From: Chitinophagaceae bacterium
Lineage (GTDB): Bacteria; Bacteroidota; Bacteroidia; Chitinophagales; Chitinophagaceae
Assembly (NCBI GenBank): GCA_016720825.1
Contig: JADKJV010000001.1
Location: forward strand, 434,001-498,000
Direction: 5' to 3'
DNA length: 64,000 nucleotides
Positions 51,586-60,135 of the stretch are shown here, piece by piece (within the stretch, counting starts at the first letter, position 1; every line of letters starts with the position of its first letter). Below the pieces are notes generated by a model, which did not search any database, was not told the DNA's origin, and saw only the letters and a list, made by a program, of their open reading frames with translations. Position numbers and translations under genes: made by a program.

Positions 51586-52725
51586 ATGAAGCTTGCTACC
51601 AAACTGATCCATGCCGGCGCAGAACCGGATCCTTCTACAGGTGCGATTATGACCCCGATTTACCAGACTTCCACTTATGTTCAGGAGGCGCCTGGTGTAA
51701 ACAAAGGATTTGAATATGCCCGTTCGCAGAATCCCACACGCAAAGCTTTGGAAGAAGCGCTGGCCGTGATAGAAAACGGTAACTACGGACTTGCTTTCAG
51801 CAGTGGCGTGGCAGCAACAGATGCGGTGATTAAATTATTAGCACCCGGTGATGAAGTGATCTGTGGTAATGATATGTACGGCGGCACATACCGATTGTTT
51901 ACAAAAGTGTTTGAAAGGTTTGGAATCAAATTCCATTATGTGGATATGCATGATGCTTCCGGTCTGCAGGCTTACATGAATGAAAAAACTAAACTGATCT
52001 GGATTGAAACACCTACCAATCCGCTGATGAATATCTGTGACATTGCTGCGGTTACGGCTTTGGCAAAACCAAAAGGCATACTGGTTTGCGTGGATAATAC
52101 TTTTGCTTCCCCTTATTTACAGAACCCGCTGGACCTGGGTGCTGATATTGTGATGCACTCAGTAACCAAATACCTCGGCGGTCACAGTGATGTGATCCAG
52201 GGTGCATTGATCATGAAAGATGCTGACCTGCGTGAGAAATTATACTTCATCCAGAAAAGCTGTGGCGCCGTGCCTGGCCCGATGGATTGTTTTCTTGTTT
52301 TACGTGGGATAAAAACCCTGCACGTTCGCATGCGCCAGCATTGTGAGAACGGCAGGCATATTGCCCATTGGCTGCGCAACCATCCCAAAGTTGGTAAAGT
52401 GTACTGGCCGGGATTTGAAGATCATCCCAATCACGCCATTGCGAAAAAACAAATGCGTGATTTTGGCGGCATGATTTCTTTTGTACTTAAAAACGACAGT
52501 GTGGAAGAAGCACGCCGTGTATTATCTTCTACAAAAATATTTTCACTGGCTGAAAGCCTGGGCGGTGTTGAATCCCTGATTAACCACCCGGCCAGCATGA
52601 CGCATGCTTCCATTCCCCGCGAAGAAAGGATTAAGAACGGCCTGTCTGATTCGTTAATCAGGTTAAGCGTGGGTATTGAAGATGTGGAAGACCTGGAGGC
52701 CGACCTGGCTGCTGCTATCGGCTGA
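51586..52725 (+). CDS. Cystathionine gamma-synthase/lyase family PLP enzyme
   Basis: 379 residues from ATG at 51586. Type I PLP fold: TPIYQTSTYV, YARSQNPTR, SSGVAATDAV, ETPTNPLMNICDI, and PLP lysine Lys195 in HSVTKYLGGHSDV; the C-terminal SLGGVESLINHPASMTHA is standard. By eye it cannot be split between gamma-synthase (methionine synthesis) and gamma-lyase (transsulfuration). Confidence 0.93.
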   Translation: MKLATKLIHAGAEPDPSTGAIMTPIYQTSTYVQEAPGVNKGFEYARSQNPTRKALEEALAVIENGNYGLAFSSGVAATDAVIKLLAPGDEVICGNDMYGGTYRLFTKVFERFGIKFHYVDMHDASGLQAYMNEKTKLIWIETPTNPLMNICDIAAVTALAKPKGILVCVDNTFASPYLQNPLDLGADIVMHSVTKYLGGHSDVIQGALIMKDADLREKLYFIQKSCGAVPGPMDCFLVLRGIKTLHVRMRQHCENGRHIAHWLRNHPKVGKVYWPGFEDHPNHAIAKKQMRDFGGMISFVLKNDSVEEARRVLSSTKIFSLAESLGGVESLINHPASMTHASIPREERIKNGLSDSLIRLSVGIEDVEDLEADLAAAIG

Positions 52726-52816
52726 ACCCATTGAAAAACAATACTGACTCATTCATGGCATAATATTGGTTTATGCAGCATTGCCTGCCGTTGGCAGCTG
52801 AAACAAAATCATAGTT

Positions 52817-52954
52817 ATGCTTTACCTGATTGCACTCATCCTTGTAATAGGATGGATACTGGGGGTTTTTGTTTTTTCAGCCGGTTACCTGATTCATATT
52901 CTGCTGGTAGTTGCAATTATCGCAATTTTGCTGCGGATTATCCGGGGTTCATAG
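52817..52954 (+). CDS. lmo0937-like small membrane protein
   Basis: 45 residues, read directly: begins MLYLIALILVIGWILGVFVF and ends in LLRIIRGS. Two hydrophobic stretches with a short turn (SAGYLIHILLVVAIIAILL) are the lmo0937 family pattern, small stress-associated membrane proteins of unknown function. A TAATATTG box (52761-52768) precedes it. It ends 16 nt before the next gene. Confidence 0.85.
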   Translation: MLYLIALILVIGWILGVFVFSAGYLIHILLVVAIIAILLRIIRGS

Positions 52955-52970
52955 CGGATGTCCCGCAAGC

Positions 52971-53735
52971 ATGCAGGAAAACCGATCACTTGTACAATTC
53001 ATGAATGAAAAGGCAGACTGGTATAACCGGACTGCTTTTATCAAAAGCGATCCTGTTTGTATCCCGCATCTGTTCCGTAAAAAAGCAGATATAGAAATTG
53101 CCGGTTTATTTGCAGCCGTATTTGCATGGGGTAACCGCACCACCATCATCAATAAATCAAAAGAACTGATGCAGCTGATGGACATGAAGCCGCATGCATT
53201 CTGTACCCAGCACAGTGATAGTGACCTGAAAAAACTGCTTGCTTTTAAACACCGGACTTTCAACACAACAGATCTTTTATATTTCATCCATTTCCTCCGC
53301 GGGCATTACAGCAAACACAGCAGCCTCGAACCTGCATTCACTATGCATGGCAAAACAGTGGAAACGATGCTCACGGGTTTTCATGATTATTTTTTCGCCG
53401 GGGAAGATATCCCTGACCGGACACGCAAACACATTGCTACCCCTGCCAGGGGCTCTACCTGTAAAAGACTGAATATGTATTTGCGCTGGATGGTGAGAAA
53501 AGATCATTGCGGGGTTGACTTCGGCATCTGGAAAAAAATTTCACCGGCTGACCTCATTTGTCCGATTGATGTGCATGTGGCACGCGTGGCGCGTAAACTG
53601 GGGATCATAACCCGGAAACAAACTGACTGGCAAACAGCCATCGAATTAACAGACTACCTTCGTACCCTGGATCCGACCGATCCCGTGAAATATGATTTTG
53701 CATTATTTGGTTTAGGCGTGGAAGAAAAATTCTGA
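52971..53735 (+). CDS. TIGR02757 family protein
   Basis: 254 residues. Conserved blocks: DPVCIPHLFRKKADIEIAGLFAAVFAWGNR, HRTFNTTDLLYFIHFLR, KRLNMYLRWMVRKD, LICPIDVHVARVARKLGI and DPVKYDFALFGLGV. Helix-hairpin-helix DNA glycosylase-like architecture is suggested by RWMVRKD...PIDVHV, but the family has no assigned activity. ATG at 52971 is used; 53001 is possible. Its stop lies 1 nt before the next gene. Confidence 0.88.
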   Translation: MQENRSLVQFMNEKADWYNRTAFIKSDPVCIPHLFRKKADIEIAGLFAAVFAWGNRTTIINKSKELMQLMDMKPHAFCTQHSDSDLKKLLAFKHRTFNTTDLLYFIHFLRGHYSKHSSLEPAFTMHGKTVETMLTGFHDYFFAGEDIPDRTRKHIATPARGSTCKRLNMYLRWMVRKDHCGVDFGIWKKISPADLICPIDVHVARVARKLGIITRKQTDWQTAIELTDYLRTLDPTDPVKYDFALFGLGVEEKF

Positions 53736-53736
53736 G

Positions 53737-54054
53737 ATGGATACAAACGCACTCATACTGGCCATCAACAAAGACCTTGAGTTAAGCCTGCCGGCAGATC
53801 TGGAAGAAACACTCATGCGGCAGCAACTGGCTGCTTATCTTAACCAGCTTATCCTCTCCGATTTTCAGAAACTGGTTTACCTGCTGTACAGGATAGATGT
53901 GGATGAGATGAAACTGAAAAAAATGTTACGGGATAACCCGGAGGAGGATGCGGGGATACTTATGGCGGATATGGTGATTGAAAGGGAAAGGAAAAAAGCG
54001 GAGACGAGAATGAAGTTTAAACGTAACGCAGATAGTGAAGAAGATTTGTGGTAA
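53737..54054 (+). CDS. Hypothetical helical protein
   Basis: 105 residues, predicted mostly helical (LPADLEETLMRQQLAAYLNQ, LVYLLYRIDVDEMKLKKML) with a charged C-terminus. I recognise no family. It starts one base after the TIGR02757 stop, so the two are co-translated. Followed by a palindromic element. Confidence 0.75.
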   Translation: MDTNALILAINKDLELSLPADLEETLMRQQLAAYLNQLILSDFQKLVYLLYRIDVDEMKLKKMLRDNPEEDAGILMADMVIERERKKAETRMKFKRNADSEEDLW

Positions 54055-54060
54055 TTTTTT

Positions 54061-54153
54061 TTACCACAAAGGGCACAAAGTAAATACACAAAGGCCACAA
54101 GGGTTGACTCCTTGTGGCCTTTGCGTATTCCTTTGTGAACCTAGTGGTTAAAA
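54061..54153. repeat. CACAAAG palindromic element, copy H
   Basis: TTACCACAAAGGGCACAAAG on the left; inner stem ACACAAAGGCCACAAGG/CCTTGTGGCCTTTGCGT; ends CTAGTGGTTAAAAAATTATT. Between convergent genes. Confidence 0.85.
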
Positions 54154-54155
54154 AA

Positions 54156-54830
54156 TTATTCCTTATTTTTCTTTTGATACATCAACTCCTGCACTTTCTC
54201 TTTATCTTCTTTCTCAGATTTCAGGTCGAACATGGTACCAAAGATATGATCCCATAAAGTGGAGCTTACGCCATAACCCTGGTGTTCATTTTTATAATGA
54301 TGCAGGTGGTGGTTTCTCCAGAGTGGTTTCATCCATTTGAAAGGCGGGTTCCAGGCATGGATAGCATAGTGCATGGATCCATACATCAGGTATCCGAACA
54401 GGAAACCGGGGAAGAACATAAAGGCCATGTCTTTCATGGCGAGGTATGTCAGCCCGAAGATGGAAGATGAAATAATCAGGCTTGGGATCGGCGGCATGAA
54501 GAGCCGCTGTTTATCTCGCGGGTAATGGTGGTGATTACCGTGCATGGTGTACACAAATTTTTTGGCCCTGTTTGATCTGGCAGTCCAATGGAACAGGAAC
54601 CTGTGTGCCAGGTACTCAAAAAACGACCAGAAAAAGACCCCACCCAGGAAGGTGAGGAACACCCTGCTGCCGGCGTAATCCAGCGCGCTGCTGCTGTAAT
54701 ACAAAAAATATACAATCACAGGCATATACATACCCCAGATCACCAGGGGATGCGCCTTAGTCAGCATTTCCAGGAAATCATTCTTGAAAAGCCTGACCTG
54801 TCCTTTATTATGTATTTTTTCGAATTCCAT
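54156..54830 (-). CDS. Fatty acid hydroxylase / sterol desaturase family protein
   Basis: 224 residues, four membrane segments. The di-iron histidine clusters are HRFLFHW, HGNHHHYP, HYAIH and HHLHH. It resembles fatty acid 2-hydroxylase without the cytochrome b5 domain; in Bacteroidota it could make 2-hydroxy fatty acids of sphingolipids. The -7 box ends 4 nt before the ATG. Confidence 0.9.
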   Translation of the reverse strand: MEFEKIHNKGQVRLFKNDFLEMLTKAHPLVIWGMYMPVIVYFLYYSSSALDYAGSRVFLTFLGGVFFWSFFEYLAHRFLFHWTARSNRAKKFVYTMHGNHHHYPRDKQRLFMPPIPSLIISSSIFGLTYLAMKDMAFMFFPGFLFGYLMYGSMHYAIHAWNPPFKWMKPLWRNHHLHHYKNEHQGYGVSSTLWDHIFGTMFDLKSEKEDKEKVQELMYQKKNKE

Positions 54831-54834
54831 GAGG

Positions 54835-54842
54835 CAAAGATA
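54835..54842 (-). promoter_or_regulatory. -7 box of the fatty acid hydroxylase gene
   Basis: TATCTTTG on the minus strand, 4 nt before the ATG, implying a leaderless message. Confidence 0.55.
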
Positions 54843-54984
54843 ACCGGAATTCCTTACTGTGGTTTTTGGAGTGCCCTGATTTTTATCAACCCGGAATTTT
54901 GTCGCAACTGCCTGAAAATGATGCCTTATTTCCCTTTTACGGTCTGGGGAAATAGCTAACTTAGCGACAGTTTAAAGCCAATTT

Positions 54985-55989
54985 ATGAAACTTCTAACTT
55001 ATCTGCAGGACGGTAACGAACAACTGGGTGTACTGATTGATGATATGGTTTACCCCATTGAAGCGCTGCATCCTGACCTGCCCGGTACTATGAATATGTT
55101 CCTGAATTACTGGGACGACAGTTTTCCGATCGCACAGGCCGGTGAAATGATGATCCGTGAAGGACAGCGGTCATCCAACAAAGGAATATTGCTGAAAGAC
55201 CTGAACCTGCTGGCACCTGTTCCGTTTCCTGCTTCATGCAGGGATGGTTATGCATTCAGGCAACACGTGGCTGCAGCCCGCAGAAACCGGAAAGTGGATA
55301 TGATCCCTGAATTTGACCAGTATCCGATTTTCTATTTCACCAATCATCATGGCATCGTTGGCCCGGGTCATGTAAGTTGTATGCCTGATCATTTTGAAAA
55401 ACTGGATTTTGAACTGGAAGCTGCCATTGTAATCAACCGGCATGGAAGGAATATACCTGCTGAAGAAGCGGATCAGTATATTGCCGGACTGATGATCATG
55501 AATGACCTCAGTGCCCGCAGGCTGCAGATGGAAGAAATGCTGCTTAACCTGGGACCTGCCAAAGGAAAAGATTTCGCCACAGCTGTCGGACCCTGGCTGG
55601 TAACACTGGATGAGTTAGCGCAGTATGAAATTCCATGTAAAGAAAACCATACCGGCAAAAGCTGGAACCTGCCGATGACATGCAAGGTAAATGGCGTGCA
55701 AGTGAGTGAAGGTAACCTGGGTGATATGGACTGGACATTTGCTGAAATCATTGAACGGGCTTCCTATGGCGTGAATCTGTATCCCGGTGAAATCATTGGC
55801 AGCGGCACGGTTGGTACAGGTTGTTTCCTCGAACTGAATGGCACCGGTAAACTGCAGGATCCCGAATACAAAGAACAGTGGCTGAACGCGGGTGATATTG
55901 TTGAAATGGATATCACAGGTTTGGGTACACTCAGCAATACCATGGTGGCTGAAGACACGGAATGGAGTATCCTCAAATTAAAAAAATAA
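54985..55989 (+). CDS. Fumarylacetoacetate hydrolase family protein
   Basis: 334 residues. FAH fold with YFTNHHGIVGPGHV, the metal ligands in DFELEAAIVI, MIMNDLSARRLQ, KGKDFATAVGPWLVT and GEIIGSGTVGTGC. Members hydrolyse fumarylacetoacetate or related acylpyruvates in aromatic degradation. The true substrate is not fixed; no tyrosine-degradation gene is adjacent. Followed by a bidirectional terminator. Confidence 0.9.
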   Translation: MKLLTYLQDGNEQLGVLIDDMVYPIEALHPDLPGTMNMFLNYWDDSFPIAQAGEMMIREGQRSSNKGILLKDLNLLAPVPFPASCRDGYAFRQHVAAARRNRKVDMIPEFDQYPIFYFTNHHGIVGPGHVSCMPDHFEKLDFELEAAIVINRHGRNIPAEEADQYIAGLMIMNDLSARRLQMEEMLLNLGPAKGKDFATAVGPWLVTLDELAQYEIPCKENHTGKSWNLPMTCKVNGVQVSEGNLGDMDWTFAEIIERASYGVNLYPGEIIGSGTVGTGCFLELNGTGKLQDPEYKEQWLNAGDIVEMDITGLGTLSNTMVAEDTEWSILKLKK

Positions 55990-55990
55990 A

Positions 55991-56024
55991 AAAAGGAGCA
56001 GGCTGATCAACCTGCTCCTTTTCA
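55991..56024. terminator. Bidirectional terminator between convergent genes
   Basis: AAGGAGCAGG-CTGATCAA-CCTGCTCCTT, a perfect 10-bp stem with T-rich flanks on both strands. Confidence 0.85.
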
Positions 56025-56038
56025 ATTTTCACGCTTTA

Positions 56039-56749
56039 TTAAATCACAGCCCTGTTTGATTTCTTCACCGGGGCAGAACCTTTGTTGGTTACTTTACCCA
56101 GGAAAGTATCTTTTACTTTCAGTTCAACGGCTGCATTTACTGTTGCAGAACCCACGCCATTGTTTTCGATGTCCATTTTCTGCACCAGGAAATCGCCGGC
56201 CTGGATACTGCCTACTCCGTTGTTTTCAATCTTTGCATTTTCTGCTTTACCTGTCAGTTTGATACTGCCCACACTGTTGTTCTCCACATCCAGTGTACGC
56301 GTGCTGATGTTTAAATCAAGCGAGCCCACGTTCTGGTTTTTGATTTTAAGATCAGTGAAGCTGAGGCTTTGAGATGAATGGGTATTGCCCACCATACTCA
56401 GGTCCATGCTTTTCAGGTTCCTGAAACTCACATACACACGGATGCTTTTTTTACTGTTGAAATTTTTACCCTTCTTCATAGAGATCTTCAGGGTGTTGCC
56501 TTCATTCTTCACTTCAATTAAATCCACCAGGTTGTCATCCCCTTCAATTTTCACGCTTTCGCTGCTGCCCTGGCTGAGTTCAAGGGCGAAAACACCGGAG
56601 GCGTTGAGTGACTCAAACCCTTGCACGGGCACGTCTTTGGTGATGATTTTCCCGCTTCCCTGGACCCGGTCTTCATCTGAGTGCTGGGCGGAAACGTTAA
56701 CACAAAATGCTGATAACAAAACACTTACACTTAAAATGATTTTTTTCAT
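56039..56749 (-). CDS. Head GIN domain-containing protein (DUF2807)
   Basis: 236 residues. Signal peptide (1-21) then a right-handed beta-helix-like DUF2807 region with repeated NNGVGSI-type turns (VGSLDLNIS, SVGSIKLTG, GVGSIQAGD, GVGSATVNA). Exported adhesin-like or autotransporter-like fold; function unknown. A perfect 14-bp palindrome lies 24 nt upstream of the ATG. Confidence 0.9.
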   Translation of the reverse strand: MKKIILSVSVLLSAFCVNVSAQHSDEDRVQGSGKIITKDVPVQGFESLNASGVFALELSQGSSESVKIEGDDNLVDLIEVKNEGNTLKISMKKGKNFNSKKSIRVYVSFRNLKSMDLSMVGNTHSSQSLSFTDLKIKNQNVGSLDLNISTRTLDVENNSVGSIKLTGKAENAKIENNGVGSIQAGDFLVQKMDIENNGVGSATVNAAVELKVKDTFLGKVTNKGSAPVKKSNRAVI

Positions 56750-56773
56750 GGCTGAATGATTTTAATTAATAAG

Positions 56774-56787
56774 ACGAAATATTTCGT
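56774..56787. promoter_or_regulatory. Perfect palindrome upstream of the head-GIN gene
   Basis: ACGAAATATTTCGT with no spacer, 24 nt before the ATG; possible operator. Confidence 0.4.
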
Positions 56788-56917
56788 AGAACGGAGGGAA
56801 CGAGCGGAATGTTACATTTTGGGCAGGATTTTTTGAGAAAAAAACGATTTAAAAAGAGAAAAACACTGTATGGGTGGCATAACCACGGATTAGCTTTATG
56901 TACTTAAAAGAGAAAGT

Positions 56918-57310
56918 ATGAATTACGATGAATTAAATCGCTTAAGTAAAATAATTCTGGATGCTTGTTTGGTAGTTCACCGTGAGCTGGGCCCGGGGCT
57001 TCTTGAATCGATCTATACACATTGTTTAAAATCTGAGTTGGAGTCAAGAGGAGTGGTAGTCCAATGTAAAATTCCAATGCCTCTGGTTTACAGAGGAGCA
57101 GCTTTGGACAAGTATTTTGAATTAGATATGCTGATAGAAAATGAAATTATAATTGAGGCTAAAGCGGTTGAAACTATGCACCCGGTATATGAAGCACAAA
57201 TAATCAGTTACCTAAAACTATCCGACAAAAAGCTTGGTTTTCTTGTAAATTTCAATGTGTCCAGGATGAAAGACGGATTTAGTCGTTTTGTGAATAATTG
57301 GCAAGATTAA
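56918..57310 (+). CDS. GxxExxY protein
   Basis: 130 residues, complete for the family: the name motif is GPGLLESIY, followed by LPLVYRG-like PMPLVYRGAALDKYFELDMLIENEIIIEAKAV, which has the D-ExK of a PD-(D/E)xK nuclease fold. Function unknown; often found scattered and next to repeats. Its codons are more A/T-rich than those of its neighbours, which suggests recent transfer. The GCAAAG repeat follows its stop. Confidence 0.92.
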   Translation: MNYDELNRLSKIILDACLVVHRELGPGLLESIYTHCLKSELESRGVVVQCKIPMPLVYRGAALDKYFELDMLIENEIIIEAKAVETMHPVYEAQIISYLKLSDKKLGFLVNFNVSRMKDGFSRFVNNWQD

Positions 57311-57463
57311 ATACAGTAACCGCAAAGGCGCAAAGACGCAAAGTCTACCTGAAAATTCCTAAAGAAAAGTAAACCCGCTATTCTTGAAATCAATAAGAAA
57401 ATTTCAAAAAACAGAGTTCAGTCTTTGCGGCTTTGCGTCTTTGCGTCTTTGCGGTTTTTGTAT
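57311..57463. repeat. GCAAAG inverted-repeat element
   Basis: Left arm 57311-57343 (ATACAGTAACCGC then AAAGGCGCAAAGACGCAAAG) and right arm 57431-57463 form a 33-bp inverted repeat with 3 mismatches around about 87 nt. The left arm is identical over 33 bp to the minus strand of 12821-12853. Confidence 0.85.
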
Positions 57464-57513
57464 TCATACATTAAACTGTTTCCCATTCAAAGAATCACTG
57501 CCAATACTTCAAT

Positions 57514-57521
57514 TATATTTG
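57514..57521 (+). promoter_or_regulatory. -7 box of the flavin reductase gene
   Basis: TATATTTG, 7 nt before the ATG. Confidence 0.6.
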
Positions 57522-57528
57522 TGCTAAT

Positions 57529-58410
57529 ATGGTACTGAATCTACAAGACCTCAAAGCAGCCGATAAACAATATTACCTCCAGCACCTCATTGCCCCGAGA
57601 CCAATATGTTTCGCCAGCACCATCAGCGCCGCCGGTGAAGTAAACCTGAGCCCATTCAGTTTCTTCAATTTATTTTCTTCACAGCCACCGATTGTTGTGT
57701 TCTCCCCATCCAGCCGGGTGCGGGATAATACACAGAAACACACATTGCAGAACGTACTGGAAGTACCGGAAGTGGTAATCAGCATCGTTACCTATGATAT
57801 GGTACAGCAGGTTTCCTTATCCAGCTGTGAATACCCCAAAGGCGTGAATGAATTTGAGAAAGCCGGTTTTACGGAAGCACCGGCCACCTTGGTTAAGCCG
57901 CCATTGGTTAAAGAAAGCAAGGCCCAGTTGGAATGCAAAGTGCTTGAAGTAAAACCTTTGGGTAACCAGGGCGGTGCCGGGAACCTGGTGATCTGCGAAG
58001 TGATGCTCATCCATATTGATGACAGCCTGCTGGATGAAAACAATAAACTCGACCAGCGGAAAATCAATCATATCGCGAGGCTGGGTGCCGACTGGTATTG
58101 CGTGGTTAATGAACAAAATTTATTCCGTGTGGAGAAACCGAATACCCAACTGGGCATTGGTGTGGACCAGTTACCCAAAGCGATACGACAAAGTACCATC
58201 CTGACGGGCAATGACCTCGGCCAGCTGGCTAATGTGACTGAAATGCCGGTAATTGATCCCGTATTCAATGACTCCCACCTCAAACAAATCATTCAATACT
58301 ACAGTGTAAGTCCGGATGAAATGGAGAAAGAACTCCACCGCTATGCACAAAAACTGCTGAAACAGGGCGAAAGGGATGCAGCCTGGCAGGTTTTACTGGC
58401 AGGAGCCTGA
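57529..58410 (+). CDS. Flavin reductase family protein
   Basis: 293 residues. FMN-binding split barrel with LIAPRPICFASTISAAGEVNLSPFSFFNLFSSQPPIVVFSPS, VISIVTYDM and LIHIDDSLLDE. The C-terminal 80 residues (PKAIRQSTILTGNDLGQL) are an extension of unknown role. It reduces flavin or acts on a flavin-dependent substrate. Probable leaderless start. Confidence 0.88.
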   Translation: MVLNLQDLKAADKQYYLQHLIAPRPICFASTISAAGEVNLSPFSFFNLFSSQPPIVVFSPSSRVRDNTQKHTLQNVLEVPEVVISIVTYDMVQQVSLSSCEYPKGVNEFEKAGFTEAPATLVKPPLVKESKAQLECKVLEVKPLGNQGGAGNLVICEVMLIHIDDSLLDENNKLDQRKINHIARLGADWYCVVNEQNLFRVEKPNTQLGIGVDQLPKAIRQSTILTGNDLGQLANVTEMPVIDPVFNDSHLKQIIQYYSVSPDEMEKELHRYAQKLLKQGERDAAWQVLLAGA

Positions 58411-58456
58411 GGAAATTCCAATTATTATTTTTAACTTAGGTAACAACCTTGCCGTC

Positions 58457-59347
58457 ATGCTGAAACACCAACCATTAACCGGCCTGCTGCTGTTATCACT
58501 CCTCATAGCAGCTTCCTGCGCAGGCCCGAATAAAATCAGGACTACCCGTCAGCAAATTGCCACCCGCGACAGTCAGCTGCAGGCCTACAGTAAAAAACTG
58601 GACCAGCTCAGCGATGCCCTCACTAAAAAACAAGAGCGCAATGAAGTGGATGATACATCTACATTAAAAATCCAGCAATTCATCGAAAGGACAAATGCTG
58701 AGATTGCCATTATACATAAGGAAAACACTGTGCTGGTTGGTGAAACGGAAATTGATAATGCCGACTGGAACAGGCTGAAGAAAAGCCTGATGGTGTCTAA
58801 CAAAGTTTATGGTTCCTTAACCAATAAAGTAAACCTGATTGAAGACCTCATCGCACGCAGTGTGGTGGTGCGTATTGACCAGGATGTGGTTTTTGGTCCG
58901 GGTAAGTATACCGTAGATTCTTCCGTAGCACTTTCCATCAACCGGTTTTTTACACCCGCTGTCCAGGAAATTGAGCAGTTCATTAAAAAATACCCCGACT
59001 TCCCGCTCTCCCTGGTGATCACAGCCAAAGGTTATGCTGATGCAACAACGATCAGTGAAGGTTCTTCACTATATAAAGAATTAAAAGACCGGCTTGCTTT
59101 ACAAACATCAAACCCGGATGCCAAACAACTGAACAAGGAATTGTCGAACGCCAGGGCAGAGTCGGTTATTAAATTATTTAAAAAGATTTCCATTGACCCG
59201 ACTGGTAAAAACGACAACGTGGGTCATATCCTTTATTTATATGAAGGGAAAGGAGAATCATTCCCCAACCCAACACTCAATGATTATAAGACAGATGACC
59301 CGCGCCGCCGCGTGGTGTTGTTATTCTGGAGTATTTTCCCTGAATAA
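58457..59347 (+). CDS. OmpA-like lipoprotein with coiled coil
   Basis: 296 residues from ATG at 58457. Signal peptide with lipobox AASC. Residues 30-130 are a long coiled coil; the C-terminal half resembles an OmpA-type peptidoglycan-binding domain (LVITAKGYADATT, ELSNARAESVIKLFKK, RRRVVLLFW). An in-frame start inside the flavin reductase gene is less likely. Probably anchored in the outer membrane and holding the wall. Confidence 0.8.
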   Translation: MLKHQPLTGLLLLSLLIAASCAGPNKIRTTRQQIATRDSQLQAYSKKLDQLSDALTKKQERNEVDDTSTLKIQQFIERTNAEIAIIHKENTVLVGETEIDNADWNRLKKSLMVSNKVYGSLTNKVNLIEDLIARSVVVRIDQDVVFGPGKYTVDSSVALSINRFFTPAVQEIEQFIKKYPDFPLSLVITAKGYADATTISEGSSLYKELKDRLALQTSNPDAKQLNKELSNARAESVIKLFKKISIDPTGKNDNVGHILYLYEGKGESFPNPTLNDYKTDDPRRRVVLLFWSIFPE

Positions 59348-60064
59348 TTATTTTGAGCCGAACACCTTTTTAAGCAGGTCACTTGTACGTGCCAGGGGAT
59401 TACTGCGGATATTCGCTTCTTCTTTAGCCACCTGGTCGAACAAAGCATCCACCGCCTTTCCCACCACATAACTGGTCAGGTCGGGGTTTACTTTATTGAA
59501 AGTGGTTGGAAGTTTATTGTAGGTAGTAATGATATCAGTATAATATTTGGTGGCATCTGTTTTATCCAGTGATGCTTTTACAGAAGGTGTGAATGCCGCA
59601 ATGAGTTTTTCTTTGGTCTTCTGTTTGAAATAACTGGTGGCCGCATCTTTGGGGCCTTTTACAATGTTGAGGGCATCCGCCAGGGTCATTTCCTTAATAG
59701 CGTCTACAAAAATCGGTTTGGCAAAACCAACCGCATCTTCTGCACCACGGTTAATAGCCAGGATGGCTTTATCAACCTGGTTACCCATACCGAGTTTACG
59801 CAGTGTTTTCTCCACTTTCAGCGCATCGGGTGGCAGGAGCATTTTATAAATTTCACTGCCGAAAAATCCATCGGGTTTATTGAGGTTAAGGATAGCACTG
59901 GTTACGCCCTGGCTCAGGGCTTCCTTGATACCACGGCCGGCTTCATCCTGGGAAATACCGGAATTATCCTTTTTCTTCAGGAGTTTGGAGAGGTCAAGCT
60001 GGGCTTCGGCAGCCGTAAAAGCGAACAGGAAAAGGGCAAAGAATAAAATGTAATGTTTCTTCAT
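59348..60064 (-). CDS. DUF4197 domain-containing protein
   Basis: 238 residues. Signal peptide (1-21) then the DUF4197 blocks GIKEALSQGVTSAILNLNKPDGFFG, YKMLLPPDALKVEKTLRKLG, INRGAEDAVGFAKPIFVDAIKEMTLADALNIVKG and VVGKAVDALFDQVAKEEANIR. Periplasmic, helical, function unknown. Its stop abuts the convergent OmpA-like gene with no spacer. Confidence 0.92.
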   Translation of the reverse strand: MKKHYILFFALFLFAFTAAEAQLDLSKLLKKKDNSGISQDEAGRGIKEALSQGVTSAILNLNKPDGFFGSEIYKMLLPPDALKVEKTLRKLGMGNQVDKAILAINRGAEDAVGFAKPIFVDAIKEMTLADALNIVKGPKDAATSYFKQKTKEKLIAAFTPSVKASLDKTDATKYYTDIITTYNKLPTTFNKVNPDLTSYVVGKAVDALFDQVAKEEANIRSNPLARTSDLLKKVFGSK

Positions 60065-60135
60065 ATCACAGTTTTAGCGAATAGTGCCAAATTACCTGCC
60101 AAAACCGGTGAAAACAAGCCCGGACTCCGTTTTTT

